Shown here: one piece after another, positions 1-9,234 of the stretch | Layout: every line of letters starts with the position of its first letter | How positions within the stretch are numbered: position 1 is the first letter of the stretch | From: Chlamydiia bacterium | GTDB taxonomy: Bacteria; Chlamydiota; Chlamydiia; Chlamydiales; GCA-2402025 | DNA: 58,865 nucleotides | NCBI GenBank assembly: GCA_022601395.1 | Contig: JAJACS010000010.1 | Span: 1-58,865, forward strand | Reading direction: 5' to 3' | Position numbers and translations under genes: made by a program | The notes under the pieces: model-generated | Told to the model about the DNA's origin: nothing | The model's database searches: none | The model's input: only the letters and a program-made list of their open reading frames with translations

Positions 1-26
1 AATAGATAGTTAAAATATCAACATAG

Positions 27-32
27 TATAAT
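27..32 (+). promoter_or_regulatory. putative -10 box of the first gene
   Basis: A TATAAT hexamer lies 33 bases before the start codon at 66, in very AT-rich DNA. No convincing -35 box or Shine-Dalgarno sequence is visible. The call rests on a perfect -10 match alone, and AT-rich DNA can give this by chance. Confidence 0.4.
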
Positions 33-65
33 ATTTACTTTATTTAGTTTAATTGGATTAATAAT

Positions 66-2279
66 ATGACAACAGGTATTAATGATAGTAGCGCGTTCTG
101 TGATACAGGAGATATAAGCGTTGAACCTCTTGCGTCCATCGAAAATACCCCATCAAATAGAAAGGATAAGGAAGTTTTCAGATTCCCTTCGTCCCAGTTT
201 AAAGCAAGAAAAAGTACATCACCTGTGAAGGATCGATTATATTCAGTAGACTTCTTCAAAAAAATGGATGAAGAATTTTCAACTCCCGTAAAAGTAGATT
301 TATTAGCTCACTTAGAATCTGAAGCACGCTTCTCTGGTGGCCAAGATTTTATAAAATCTCGTTTACTCGAATATACTAATCGCATGGAAGACATCCCCGA
401 AGAAACACTCAGAAGCATTGCCCAAAGCATTTTTAAGACTCTGTACATCGAAAAATTGAATACTTACACGAAATTTGAAGAAGAAGCCCTGACCTTCTTG
501 CTTAAATCAAACACATTAACTCAAAAGGAAATCAACCATATTGGAAAGTACTATCTAGCTTTAGATAACACGTATTACTTTCGAAAAATTTTCCCCTATT
601 TAAATATAAATGAATCAGCCGATAAATGGATCGATCAAATAGCGAAATCTTCCTGCAATCTTGATGGAGCAGTTATAGATAGTTTACTTAACAAATCACA
701 TCGAACTTTGAAAGATCACCTTGATAGAATCTCTCGCAAAAAGGGAGAGAAGAACATCCATCTTCTAGAGAGTATGATAGAGGCAACTAGCTCTAAAAAG
801 AACTCTCTTGAGAGTTGTATAGAAACATTGATCGGGCACAAAGATTTTAACTCTGCCCAACAACTGATGAATACCTTTGGTAATGCTGTAAGTATTTACA
901 GCAGGCCAAGGCAAGGCCTTTGGAGCTCTATCAAAAACCAACTATCTTACCTTTATGAGTACTGTACATGGTCTGCCTTCAGCTATCAGAGAATCCGCTT
1001 TCCTTTTATAAAGGATAAGGATTTAACCCCTGTTTCAAATGATGGTTTGATCACAGACGCATTTGACAAATCACACCTTGCCCTAGTAGGTAAGGTCAGA
1101 AATTTAGGCGCACTAAAAACCATTTCTTACGAAAAGCTTGTAAAAGCGGGTTTTGAAGCAAGGTTTTTACAAAACAGAAAATTTGCTAGTACTCTGTTCA
1201 CTGTTGGAATTCACCATGCCATGAAATACTTTGGTCATGATTGGGAAGTCGACCAAAAGTCAAAGCCTTTAGTTTTGGTAGAAGGTAAGCTCATTTCCGA
1301 AAAAGAATTTCTATCAAGATTTGAAATAAGAAGCTTCAATATTGGGCCGGGTAACGTTCCTAAACTTTATGAAAAAGAAACAGATCGCTTATTTGAGTAT
1401 ACTAAGGATGGCTTAGCACCTCACAACCATCTAATTCTTAACCCTATTAAGAAAGTTGAAAACCCTGATGGAAAATTCTACATAAGCTTTAAATGTCTTG
1501 AACACGGCAACACTACAACACCTGGCGGCATACAAAGATTCATGAAAAGCCATTCCTGGATAAACATGCAGAGTGGTAATGGCGATTTATATAGTGCTGG
1601 AATGTTTGCTATAGGGAAGGTTTTAAGCCCTGACCTTTATGAGTACGCAGAGCGTCCTAAAAAAGAAGTTAAATTCGAAGTGTCAGAAAGCAAATTCCTC
1701 GAAATAAAAAATTACATTGAAAAGCAGAATTTGGATGACAACTCATTTAACTTACTAAAGCAAAACTGCTCTTCTTTTTCTCTTTCTGTTGCAAAAATGA
1801 TCCACCCGAGTGCAAAGGCCGATTTAAACATTGAAGAGACAAACACTTTCACAAACCGCCTAAAGATTTATGTAGCTTCTAGGATGATTGCAGACAAAGT
1901 TATTGCTGAAAAGCCCCACATTCAAAAAGCTCTCGATCTTGCAGAAACAACTAAAGATCTAAATGAAGTCGAGTCGGTAGGCTTAAGCATTTACAATGCC
2001 TTTATGGCCTCAAACGATACGTCTAGTAATCTTTACGAGTTTATCAACCTTATAGATAAGTTAGAAAAGCTGAGTGAAGAGACCGGGGCGGGCTCTGCTC
2101 TTGAGTCTATGGCAAAATTCATGGTTGAGCATACAAGAGAGGAAATCATTTCCTGTCTATACAACCTATTTACAGACATCCAAAAGAAAGCAGGCTCCCA
2201 GTCTATGGATCATCCTTATTTGCTTTTTGAAAATCTAAAAACTCTGCCAAAAGCCCATACGTCCGCAATCAAACAGTAA
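66..2279 (+). CDS. 737-aa putative papain-like-fold effector, paralog 1
   Basis: I do not recognise a named family. The first half is polar and probably helical. The C-terminal half is the most conserved part against the paralog at 4751-6958 and holds a KSHSW motif (His496) and a QNCSSF motif (Cys568). A His followed later by an Asn-Cys-x-x-Phe motif is typical of circularly permuted papain-like enzymes (LRAT, YiiX and DUF4105 types), so a cysteine protease, amidase or acyltransferase is a reasonable guess, not a proven function. No signal peptide or membrane segment is evident. The ATG at 66 follows an AT-rich leader without a clear ribosome site. It converges on the carnitine acyltransferase gene, leaving 17 bases between stops. 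Confidence 0.7.
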   Translation: MTTGINDSSAFCDTGDISVEPLASIENTPSNRKDKEVFRFPSSQFKARKSTSPVKDRLYSVDFFKKMDEEFSTPVKVDLLAHLESEARFSGGQDFIKSRLLEYTNRMEDIPEETLRSIAQSIFKTLYIEKLNTYTKFEEEALTFLLKSNTLTQKEINHIGKYYLALDNTYYFRKIFPYLNINESADKWIDQIAKSSCNLDGAVIDSLLNKSHRTLKDHLDRISRKKGEKNIHLLESMIEATSSKKNSLESCIETLIGHKDFNSAQQLMNTFGNAVSIYSRPRQGLWSSIKNQLSYLYEYCTWSAFSYQRIRFPFIKDKDLTPVSNDGLITDAFDKSHLALVGKVRNLGALKTISYEKLVKAGFEARFLQNRKFASTLFTVGIHHAMKYFGHDWEVDQKSKPLVLVEGKLISEKEFLSRFEIRSFNIGPGNVPKLYEKETDRLFEYTKDGLAPHNHLILNPIKKVENPDGKFYISFKCLEHGNTTTPGGIQRFMKSHSWINMQSGNGDLYSAGMFAIGKVLSPDLYEYAERPKKEVKFEVSESKFLEIKNYIEKQNLDDNSFNLLKQNCSSFSLSVAKMIHPSAKADLNIEETNTFTNRLKIYVASRMIADKVIAEKPHIQKALDLAETTKDLNEVESVGLSIYNAFMASNDTSSNLYEFINLIDKLEKLSEETGAGSALESMAKFMVEHTREEIISCLYNLFTDIQKKAGSQSMDHPYLLFENLKTLPKAHTSAIKQ

Positions 2280-2296
2280 GGGTAATAGCCCACCTG

Positions 2297-4321
2297 TTAA
2301 GCAGGCTTTTTCTTATCTTGCAGGTCCTCTAATAGAGGCTTTACAAGCATGAGAGCATCATTTAAATACTTAGTAAAGTCTTTTGCAGTTTTCCCCTTAG
2401 CAGTGACAAAAGAGGAAACATTTACAATAATCTTATCTTCTTTATCTACTCTGTACAAAAGACCGTAGCCATTTTCTTTTTCTGTAGGTCTGAAAATACC
2501 TCCATCTCCATGTTTTTGTTTCACTTGTGATGATGATATGGGGTACTTAACAAGCTCTCCCATACATGTTTCTAGAAAATCCACATTTTCTCCCCTCATC
2601 TTAGCAAGGCAATAAAGAGCAAACATATGTCTATCTTCAGAAAACCCCTCCATCGTTGTTCTTGAATCTAAAGAGAGCGTTTCAACAGCTGTGCATAAAC
2701 TATCTACAAGAGGGTCTAAGTCCTGATCATCTTGTGGCGCTTTTGGTTTTTGCATAGCCCGAACAAAAGCTTCAGAGGCTTCACTTCTTGGGTGTCCTTG
2801 AAAAGTTCTCATCTTCCTGAACTGGCGAGCAAGTAAGGCCTCGTAGGTATTTACTCCAGCTACTACATCATCTTCACTGCTCTCCATAAGAGAATATGCC
2901 AATTGAAAAACCATCTGTATTACGCTGTCTGGATGACCAGCAGCTTTAAGAAGTTCTTTTCCAAATTCTGTAAAAACAAACTCTTCTACTTGAAGGCCTT
3001 CATTAAGTTTTTTCTCTTCTAACTCTCTTACTTTTGCTTTTAATGGCTGCGGCATTTCTATATTAAGGCGCGCTAAACCTCTTGGATTTTCACTTTTCTC
3101 ATCATACACATCGGTACCTACTAAACAAAGGCTTGGCAACGTAAAATTGTCCACAAGTCCCTGTTCTCTTGGATAAATGTACTCAATAAGAGGAGCTAAA
3201 TGTGTCGCATCAAAAGAGCCGTGGGAACAGATGATGTAAAGACTCCCATCTGGTTTGCAGCACACTTGAAAAGAAAGGTCAAAGTTTCTACCAGAGGTTG
3301 TACTAAAGCCATGTTTTGCGGCCTCGGCGTTGCCACTCCAAGTAGCATCATCATCAATACAAATACCGAACATCGCTGATTCAATCATATCCATATGAGC
3401 TGCGTTCGAAACGCTTACTTGTCTAACAGCGTCCCTATCTGCTGTCCAATCCGCTCTTTTTTGAGAAGACAGTACATTCACATCATAGAGATCCCCTTCT
3501 GGACTGTTAGTATCTATCGAGGATAAATTTTGATACAGCTCTTCAGCTGTTTTTGGCCTATCTCCCTTCATAAGATCTAAGATATAAGTTACACCTTTAT
3601 ACATAACAACTACATGCGTAGATTCAGGATGATCGACAAATGTATCACATTCTTGTCCTGGAACTCTGTATGTACCGAAGCATTTTAGGCATTTTTCTGC
3701 ATCAATTGGTAGAGATCTTCCAAATCTAAAGATCATATTCTCCTGGGCTACTCCTGCAACAAGCTCTCTTTTGTAGTCCATAGCGAGCTTAAGCATGCAA
3801 GCCCCTCTTATAAACAGCCTATCTCTACCTTGAAAGTTACCAAAATTAACAGGAGTTGCTCTATCGTATCCAATCCAGGATGTTTTTTCTATAGGGCACT
3901 CTCTACCGTAGCAGTACATCGCTTCCCAAAAACTATCAATCCACCCATCACTAAATGTTGTGGCCATGACATGCAGCCTTGCTTGATCGGTGAAAGCTGT
4001 ATTATCTAAATAGCGCTGTAAATCTCTTTGGAATTTTCCGAATTCAGCTTCACCTAACTCAAGCCTTGCTCTTTCTTCTACTCTTCTTACTGAGGCTAGT
4101 AGAGGAGGCACTTCTAAAGATGGTAAATTAGCATTTACATACCACTGATTACCTGTAAGCCATGTTGCAGTTCTTGCAAAAGGCGTACCTACTAGAGCTC
4201 TTGCTCTTGTAGCGAGTCTATACCCTCCTGAATAGGTCTGATCTAAAAGATCTTTTCCACCATGTCTCTCAGATAGTTTTGCAAGTAAGCTTGCCCCTAC
4301 TGCCGTTGCTAATAGTGCCAT
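2297..4321 (-). CDS. carnitine O-acyltransferase family protein (eukaryote-type)
   Basis: It probably moves acyl groups between carnitine and coenzyme A. Family landmarks appear in order across all 674 residues: an N-terminal LPSLEVPPL start, TYRVPGQECDT near 217, the catalytic His in SHGSFDA near 367, VFTEFGK and QMVFQLAY near 449-476, FQGHPRSEAS near 507, EDRHMFALY near 562, the SSSQ equivalent of the STS motif near 596, and GYGLLYRV near 618. These align well with animal carnitine acetyltransferase from memory. A hydrophobic N-terminus (MALLATAVGASLLA) could be a short membrane or export segment. I chose the ATG at 4321 because GAGGTGG lies just before it; an upstream TTG at 4333 has no such site. 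The acyl-chain preference is unknown. Confidence 0.88.
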   Translation of the reverse strand: MALLATAVGASLLAKLSERHGGKDLLDQTYSGGYRLATRARALVGTPFARTATWLTGNQWYVNANLPSLEVPPLLASVRRVEERARLELGEAEFGKFQRDLQRYLDNTAFTDQARLHVMATTFSDGWIDSFWEAMYCYGRECPIEKTSWIGYDRATPVNFGNFQGRDRLFIRGACMLKLAMDYKRELVAGVAQENMIFRFGRSLPIDAEKCLKCFGTYRVPGQECDTFVDHPESTHVVVMYKGVTYILDLMKGDRPKTAEELYQNLSSIDTNSPEGDLYDVNVLSSQKRADWTADRDAVRQVSVSNAAHMDMIESAMFGICIDDDATWSGNAEAAKHGFSTTSGRNFDLSFQVCCKPDGSLYIICSHGSFDATHLAPLIEYIYPREQGLVDNFTLPSLCLVGTDVYDEKSENPRGLARLNIEMPQPLKAKVRELEEKKLNEGLQVEEFVFTEFGKELLKAAGHPDSVIQMVFQLAYSLMESSEDDVVAGVNTYEALLARQFRKMRTFQGHPRSEASEAFVRAMQKPKAPQDDQDLDPLVDSLCTAVETLSLDSRTTMEGFSEDRHMFALYCLAKMRGENVDFLETCMGELVKYPISSSQVKQKHGDGGIFRPTEKENGYGLLYRVDKEDKIIVNVSSFVTAKGKTAKDFTKYLNDALMLVKPLLEDLQDKKKPA

Positions 4322-4750
4322 CTTCCACCTCAATTTCCATAATTTTAAAATGAGGCGGGAATTTAGGTTAATGCTTTTTTTAAAGCAAGAGTTAAGAATT
4401 GATTAAGATAAGCTTCACAGGGAAGCTCATAAGAAAATATTTTTTACTAAGTAAAGCGCCCTTTCTCAAATACCTGAAAAACCTCACAAAAGAGCGTTTT
4501 TATACTCCAGGGCATGTTCTACCTGCCAATTGGGCCTACTGGCTCCGCCTTCCTCTTGAGGAAATCGCGAGGCATTCTAAGCTGAAAACATACGTAACAT
4601 TATTTTAAACAATATACTCTTTTTTTTATCTAAAATATGAATAATTTTAACTTAATAATTATTAATTTTTCTATACAGTTTTATTAACGATTTTAATATA
4701 ATTAAATGAATTAACATTCATTAATATTAATTTTTACTAGGCTACAAAAT
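4322..4750. other. AT-rich intergenic region between divergent genes
   Basis: This 429-bp stretch separates the acyltransferase gene (leftward) from the second paralog (rightward). Positions 4610-4750 are extremely AT-rich and contain TATAAT at 4697-4702, which may serve the gene at 4751. A 69-codon open frame at 4399-4608 has no recognisable homology, ribosome site or paralog, so I do not call it a gene. I see no repeat or RNA gene here. Confidence 0.5.
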
Positions 4751-6958
4751 ATGAGTATTTTTTTGAATTCAATGGAAAACAATCAAGGCATTATGAGCCC
4801 TTTAGAATACCGCAACCCTACCCCACGAAAAACAGCGGGCTATGCTAAACGCATCAAGGCTATTGCAAATACTAGATTAAAGAATAGTCAAGAACACCCA
4901 ACGACTCATCATGTTTTAAATAGACTTTATACATTGAAATTTCTCCAAGGTATTAAGGATTATAATCATCTACCATTGAAGGTGGATTTAGAAAAATATT
5001 TACAATCAAGTGCAGACAGTGCAGCTACTCAGGCGGTAAAACGTACTCAATTACAATCGTATAGTGAAAACATCGATGAAATTCCTACGGAGATATTGAA
5101 GCCATTGGTTAAAAACCTCTATGAGCTTCTCTATATTAAAGGATTAGGAGCTTGCGTTTATGAATATGAAAAAGAAGCTCTTGCTTTATTATTAAAATCA
5201 AACTTACTTACAAAATCTGAACTAAATCATATTGCTAAACACTATTTGGAGTTAGAGTGCCAAAATGGGTTTGAGACGGTCTACACTCATCTAAATATAA
5301 AACAAAACCTTAAAAAAGAGTGGATATTTCTTATAGGAAAATCACAAATCATTTTAGATGAAGCAATTATAGAAGATTTTTTTAAAAGCTCATCTTTAAG
5401 TATAAATGAAGCCATAAACATAATATTGAGTATAGATGGAAAGAAGAACTATCACTTACTTGCAATTCTTATAATGAAGACTCCGTTAAAAGCTGAAACT
5501 CTTGAGCGATGCATCACATCTCTTACAAAGAGTAGTGACTACGATGGAGCACAATTCCTTCAGGACTTACTTCAAGATTCAGTCACCCCCTTCAAAAGAA
5601 AAAAAACAAGCTTCGTGAAAAGAGTAAGGCAAAAGCTAACATACCTATATGACTATACAATGTGGTCCACATTCCATTATAGAAACATACGATTTCCTTT
5701 TATCGATAAGCTCGGGTTACAAAATGCAAGGGCTGATGAACTCACTCCACTATTCGAGAAACAGAACTTGGCAGTTGTTGGGAAAGCTAGAAAAGCGATG
5801 GGTCGCCAAGAATTTTCAGAAAAGAAACTATTACAGGCGGATTTCGAGAAGAGGTTTTTAAAGAACCCAGAGTTTGCACAAATGCTCTATACCACTGGCA
5901 TCCATAACGCCATGAAGTACTTTGGTCATGATTGGGAAATTAACAATCGTTCTCAACCTTATATTCTAGTGGAAGGAAAGCTTGTTTTAGAGAATGAATT
6001 TCTTTCAAGATTTGAAGTAAGAGATTTTAATATTGGTCTTGGGCATGTTCCTAAGATTTTCGAAAAATCAACAGATCAAGTATTTGAATATAGCGAAAAG
6101 GGATTAGTACCACATAACCATTTAGATTTTTTACCTATGAAAAAAGTTGATAACCCAGATGGCAAGTTTTATATTAGCTTTAAGGCTCTGGATCATGGAA
6201 ATACAACCAGTGTTGGAGGAGTTCAAAGATATGTAAAGAGTCACTCTTGGTTGAATTTACAAAATAGTGATGGCGAGCTTTATAGCGCAGGATTATTTGC
6301 TACTGGCAAAGTATTAAGTCCTGATCTTTTTGAGTACGCAGAGCGTCCAAAAGTTGAAGCGAAGTTTGAAGTTACAGAAAGCCAGTTCCTAGAAGTTAAA
6401 AAATATATTGAAGACAAGAAAAGTACTGAAAACCCATTTAACTTTATTAATCAAAACTGCTCTAGCTTTTCACTAGATATCGCTCGAATTCTTTTTCCCG
6501 ATATTGATGCATCAGCCTATGTTAGAGAAACTACTGGGTTTGAAAATCGCATTAAACTTTTTGTCATCTCCAGAATGATCACAGATCATATTATTGAAAA
6601 CAGAGAACATATTAAGACTGCAATAGAAACCTCAAGACTTTTGCAAGAGTCGGATCGTACAAGACTTCTAACTAATGCAATGAAAAATATCTTTGAAGAA
6701 GAAGATAGTACTACAGCTGCTTTCGAAGATCTCATTGTCGGATTGGAAGCTTTACAATCATCTGAATATGGCCTTATTGTAGAAGAAATGGCAAACTATT
6801 TTGTTGAGCATTCAAGAGATGAGATCATGTCGTGTATTTATAACCAATTTACTAGCATCCAAAGGTCATCTCTAACCCATTCAATGGATCATCCATATAA
6901 ATTATGTGAAAACCTGAGCAAAAAGCCAGAAGCCATCACATCTAAAATTAAACAGTAA
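4751..6958 (+). CDS. 735-aa putative papain-like-fold effector, paralog 2
   Basis: This is a full-length paralog of the protein at 66-2279, alignable from near the N-terminus to the shared IKQ C-terminus. The blocks HAMKYFGHDWE, SHSW (His498), GKVLSPDL, EYAERP and NQNCSSF (Cys570) are kept, and the C-terminal half is closest. Retention of both candidate catalytic residues in diverged copies suggests both proteins are active. The N-terminal 50 residues differ more. It has the same relation to a leftward acyltransferase sequence downstream as paralog 1, which points to duplication of a two-gene unit. The function is unknown; secretion into a host cell is only an inference. Confidence 0.7.
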   Translation: MSIFLNSMENNQGIMSPLEYRNPTPRKTAGYAKRIKAIANTRLKNSQEHPTTHHVLNRLYTLKFLQGIKDYNHLPLKVDLEKYLQSSADSAATQAVKRTQLQSYSENIDEIPTEILKPLVKNLYELLYIKGLGACVYEYEKEALALLLKSNLLTKSELNHIAKHYLELECQNGFETVYTHLNIKQNLKKEWIFLIGKSQIILDEAIIEDFFKSSSLSINEAINIILSIDGKKNYHLLAILIMKTPLKAETLERCITSLTKSSDYDGAQFLQDLLQDSVTPFKRKKTSFVKRVRQKLTYLYDYTMWSTFHYRNIRFPFIDKLGLQNARADELTPLFEKQNLAVVGKARKAMGRQEFSEKKLLQADFEKRFLKNPEFAQMLYTTGIHNAMKYFGHDWEINNRSQPYILVEGKLVLENEFLSRFEVRDFNIGLGHVPKIFEKSTDQVFEYSEKGLVPHNHLDFLPMKKVDNPDGKFYISFKALDHGNTTSVGGVQRYVKSHSWLNLQNSDGELYSAGLFATGKVLSPDLFEYAERPKVEAKFEVTESQFLEVKKYIEDKKSTENPFNFINQNCSSFSLDIARILFPDIDASAYVRETTGFENRIKLFVISRMITDHIIENREHIKTAIETSRLLQESDRTRLLTNAMKNIFEEEDSTTAAFEDLIVGLEALQSSEYGLIVEEMANYFVEHSRDEIMSCIYNQFTSIQRSSLTHSMDHPYKLCENLSKKPEAITSKIKQ

Positions 6959-6984
6959 ATAGTGGTTATTGTGATCGTTAGCTA

Positions 6985-7158
6985 TTAGATTGAGGCAGCT
7001 TTTTGTAAACACCTTGCGAGCTCTTGAGCGGACTTACCATCGGCTGTTACAAACGAAAACATGCTTACTTTGATCTCATTACTATCATTGAATGGAACTT
7101 CAACTCTCATCTTAGCAAAATGAGAATATCTAGACTTTAAATACCATTGGAAAAAAAC
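6985..7158 (-). pseudogene. remnant of a second carnitine acyltransferase C-terminus
   Basis: Read leftward, this stretch encodes about 57 codons ending at a TAA (6985-6987). It includes NEIKVSMFSFVTADGKSAQE, which lines up with KIIVNVSSFVTAKGKTAKD near the C-terminus of the intact acyltransferase at 2297-4321. An in-frame TAG at 7159-7161 and loss of everything upstream show that it is a truncated relic. Its position after paralog 2 matches that of the intact gene after paralog 1. The shared core is short, so homology is likely rather than certain. Confidence 0.6.
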
Positions 7159-7182
7159 CTATTCGCATTTACAATCTGTTCT

Positions 7183-8742
7183 ATGCGTTTATTATCGATA
7201 TTTCTTTTTTCTACCTGCCTTTGCTTCTCTTATCCTTCTGTTGAAAGGATGAATTTGCAAACGCTATATAGCAGCCTGGACCCTACTTCTATCTCGAAGC
7301 TTTTTGCTTTTTATGAGCTTTATCCTGATACGGATCTTGGTAAAGAAGCTCTAAAAAGAGTATGGGATTTGATCTACTTGCATAAGGATGAAGGTGACAA
7401 AACTCCTGTTTCTATCAAACTTCCCGATCTAGATATTGGGGCTATGATTGCTCTTATCAACAAGCAGCCCTATGAAAAAGACACTAATATCTCAGAAAAG
7501 CAACTAGATCAAATAGAGCAGATTTCATCACACCTGAAAAACCGCAAGCTAAAGGGATACGGAGCCACTGAAAAAGAAAAGGTCATGAAGCTTGACTCTG
7601 ATGAGATTGACTTAGCAAGGGCTTTGCTACTGTACCAATACGAAGCGTCTGAAGATCCTCTCTATGAAATACGGAAATATGAAGCAAACCTTGATCTTAT
7701 GGCACTGCAGATCCTAGCAAGACTTAGCAAAGATGCTACGGACCTTGAAAAGATCCATGCTATAAACCACTTCATCTTCCATGAAATGAAATTTAGATTT
7801 CCTCCGCACTCTCTTTGGGCAAAAGATATCGATATCTATACCTTTCTTCCTTCTGTAATAGACAACAGACAGGGTGTTTGTTTGGGTGTATCGATTCTCT
7901 ATTTAGCCCTTGCTCAAAGGATCGATGTTCCTCTTGAAATCATCACCCCCCCTGGTCACATCTATGTACGCTATCGAGAGGGTGACACCATCATCAACAT
8001 TGAAACTACAGCAAGAGGAGTAAATACACCGTCAGATATGTATCTTGGTATCAACACAAAACTTCTTCATGAGAGATCTCTTAAAGAAGTTGTAGGAATG
8101 GCTTTTGTCAACCAAGCCTCAGTGATGCTTCACAGAAAAGACTACGATGCAGCAGCTTCTTTATACGAGAAAGCGATGCCTTTCACACCTGATGACGATT
8201 TAATCAAACTCCTTCTTGGAATCACTTATCTCATGCGATTTGAGCATGAAAAAGCTGAAGGACTTTTTAAACAGATCGCTGGAAAAACCTTTGTCGACGC
8301 CGTTCATGAGGAGAGCATTCCAGCAGACTATTTAAGCGGCAATGCAACAGTAGATGCCATTGAAGCTGTGTTCACACCTGTAGATGAAACAAGGGAATCT
8401 ATCTTGCAAAAGCAAAAGGTTTTGCTTTCTTGTTTAGAAGAGTGTCCCAAATTCAGAGCAGGTCAGCTCCAACTTGCAGTGACCTGGCTGCAGCTTGGTA
8501 GAGGGAAAGAAGCGATTGAAGCTTTGAAGAAATGCTACGAACTGGATCAAAAAGATCCAACGATCAATTACTACCTCACCATACTTTCATTACAAAGACT
8601 TCAATACCAAGAGGCTTGGAGCTTTCTAACCCATACAAAAGAGATCCTCTCATCAAGCGGTCATAACCCAAAAATGCTAAGATCCTTAGAATACCAACTC
8701 CGCAATGTTTATCCAGATCCCATTCATAAGATTTGCAACTAA
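7183..8742 (+). CDS. exported transglutaminase-like protein with TPR-type repeats
   Basis: The 519-residue protein starts with a signal-peptide-like segment (MRLLSIFLFSTCLCFS). A transglutaminase-like (SirB1-type) domain follows at about 195-300, with the Cys in RQGVCLGVS (Cys233), the His in PPGHIYVRY (His259) and a following NIETTARG. The C-terminal third holds helical TPR-type repeats. The domain suggests a cysteine peptidase-like or protein-binding role in the periplasm or envelope; the substrate is unknown. I prefer the ATG at 7183 to a TTG at 7147, because the signal peptide then begins at residue 1 and the longer start would overlap the acyltransferase relic. Confidence 0.75.
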   Translation: MRLLSIFLFSTCLCFSYPSVERMNLQTLYSSLDPTSISKLFAFYELYPDTDLGKEALKRVWDLIYLHKDEGDKTPVSIKLPDLDIGAMIALINKQPYEKDTNISEKQLDQIEQISSHLKNRKLKGYGATEKEKVMKLDSDEIDLARALLLYQYEASEDPLYEIRKYEANLDLMALQILARLSKDATDLEKIHAINHFIFHEMKFRFPPHSLWAKDIDIYTFLPSVIDNRQGVCLGVSILYLALAQRIDVPLEIITPPGHIYVRYREGDTIINIETTARGVNTPSDMYLGINTKLLHERSLKEVVGMAFVNQASVMLHRKDYDAAASLYEKAMPFTPDDDLIKLLLGITYLMRFEHEKAEGLFKQIAGKTFVDAVHEESIPADYLSGNATVDAIEAVFTPVDETRESILQKQKVLLSCLEECPKFRAGQLQLAVTWLQLGRGKEAIEALKKCYELDQKDPTINYYLTILSLQRLQYQEAWSFLTHTKEILSSSGHNPKMLRSLEYQLRNVYPDPIHKICN

Positions 8743-8796
8743 ATAAAAAAATTTCTAAAAGGGCATTAAAGAGACCAATACACATGGGTTGATTAT

Positions 8797-9234
8797 ATGC
8801 TTAAAAACAAATCACTTTATTTAATTTTTCTTTTCATGGCGACATTTTGTCTTGGAGCTTCAGAAGTTCCTTCTATCAATGACATGATGTCAATTGAAGA
8901 TCAAAGAAGAACAGGAGTCATTAGACTCAAACAAAATCAAAAAATGCAACTTGCTAAATGGCTCGTTGCTCATGGCTTTTATGAACGCCATGAAAAAGTA
9001 ACCCCTAAGGCTCCCCCTCTTTACTTAAAAAGTAATATCGGAAGTCAGATGACACTTTCCGATGATAGTGATTGGGAAATTGCTCCTGAAGATGTAAAGA
9101 CAGCAAAAGACTGGAAGGACAACCCAAAGGTACGTGTCGAAAAGACAAAAAACCCTGTCTACCCTTACAAAATTTACAACTTAGAGACTAAAGGAAATGA
9201 GTATGTGAAAGCTCGCTTCCCTTTTAGTTCTTAA
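8797..9234 (+). CDS. small exported hypothetical protein
   Basis: This is a 145-residue protein of unknown family. The N-terminus (KNKSLYLIFLFMATFCLGAS) looks like a cleavable signal peptide. The mature part is polar, with a basic stretch (VIRLKQNQKMQLAKWL) and several prolines. It follows the transglutaminase-like gene by 54 bases in the same direction and may be cotranscribed. Its 3' end overlaps the convergent nucleotidase gene by 11 bases. Confidence 0.6.
   Translation: MLKNKSLYLIFLFMATFCLGASEVPSINDMMSIEDQRRTGVIRLKQNQKMQLAKWLVAHGFYERHEKVTPKAPPLYLKSNIGSQMTLSDDSDWEIAPEDVKTAKDWKDNPKVRVEKTKNPVYPYKIYNLETKGNEYVKARFPFSS

Noticed and set aside
4399..4608. A 69-codon open frame between the acyltransferase and paralog 2
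   Set aside because: No ribosome site, no homology or paralog, and no clear coding character; the interval is better explained as regulatory DNA.
7147..7182. TTG start giving a longer transglutaminase-like protein
   Set aside because: It would overlap the acyltransferase relic and put 12 residues before a good signal peptide; the ATG at 7183 is simpler.
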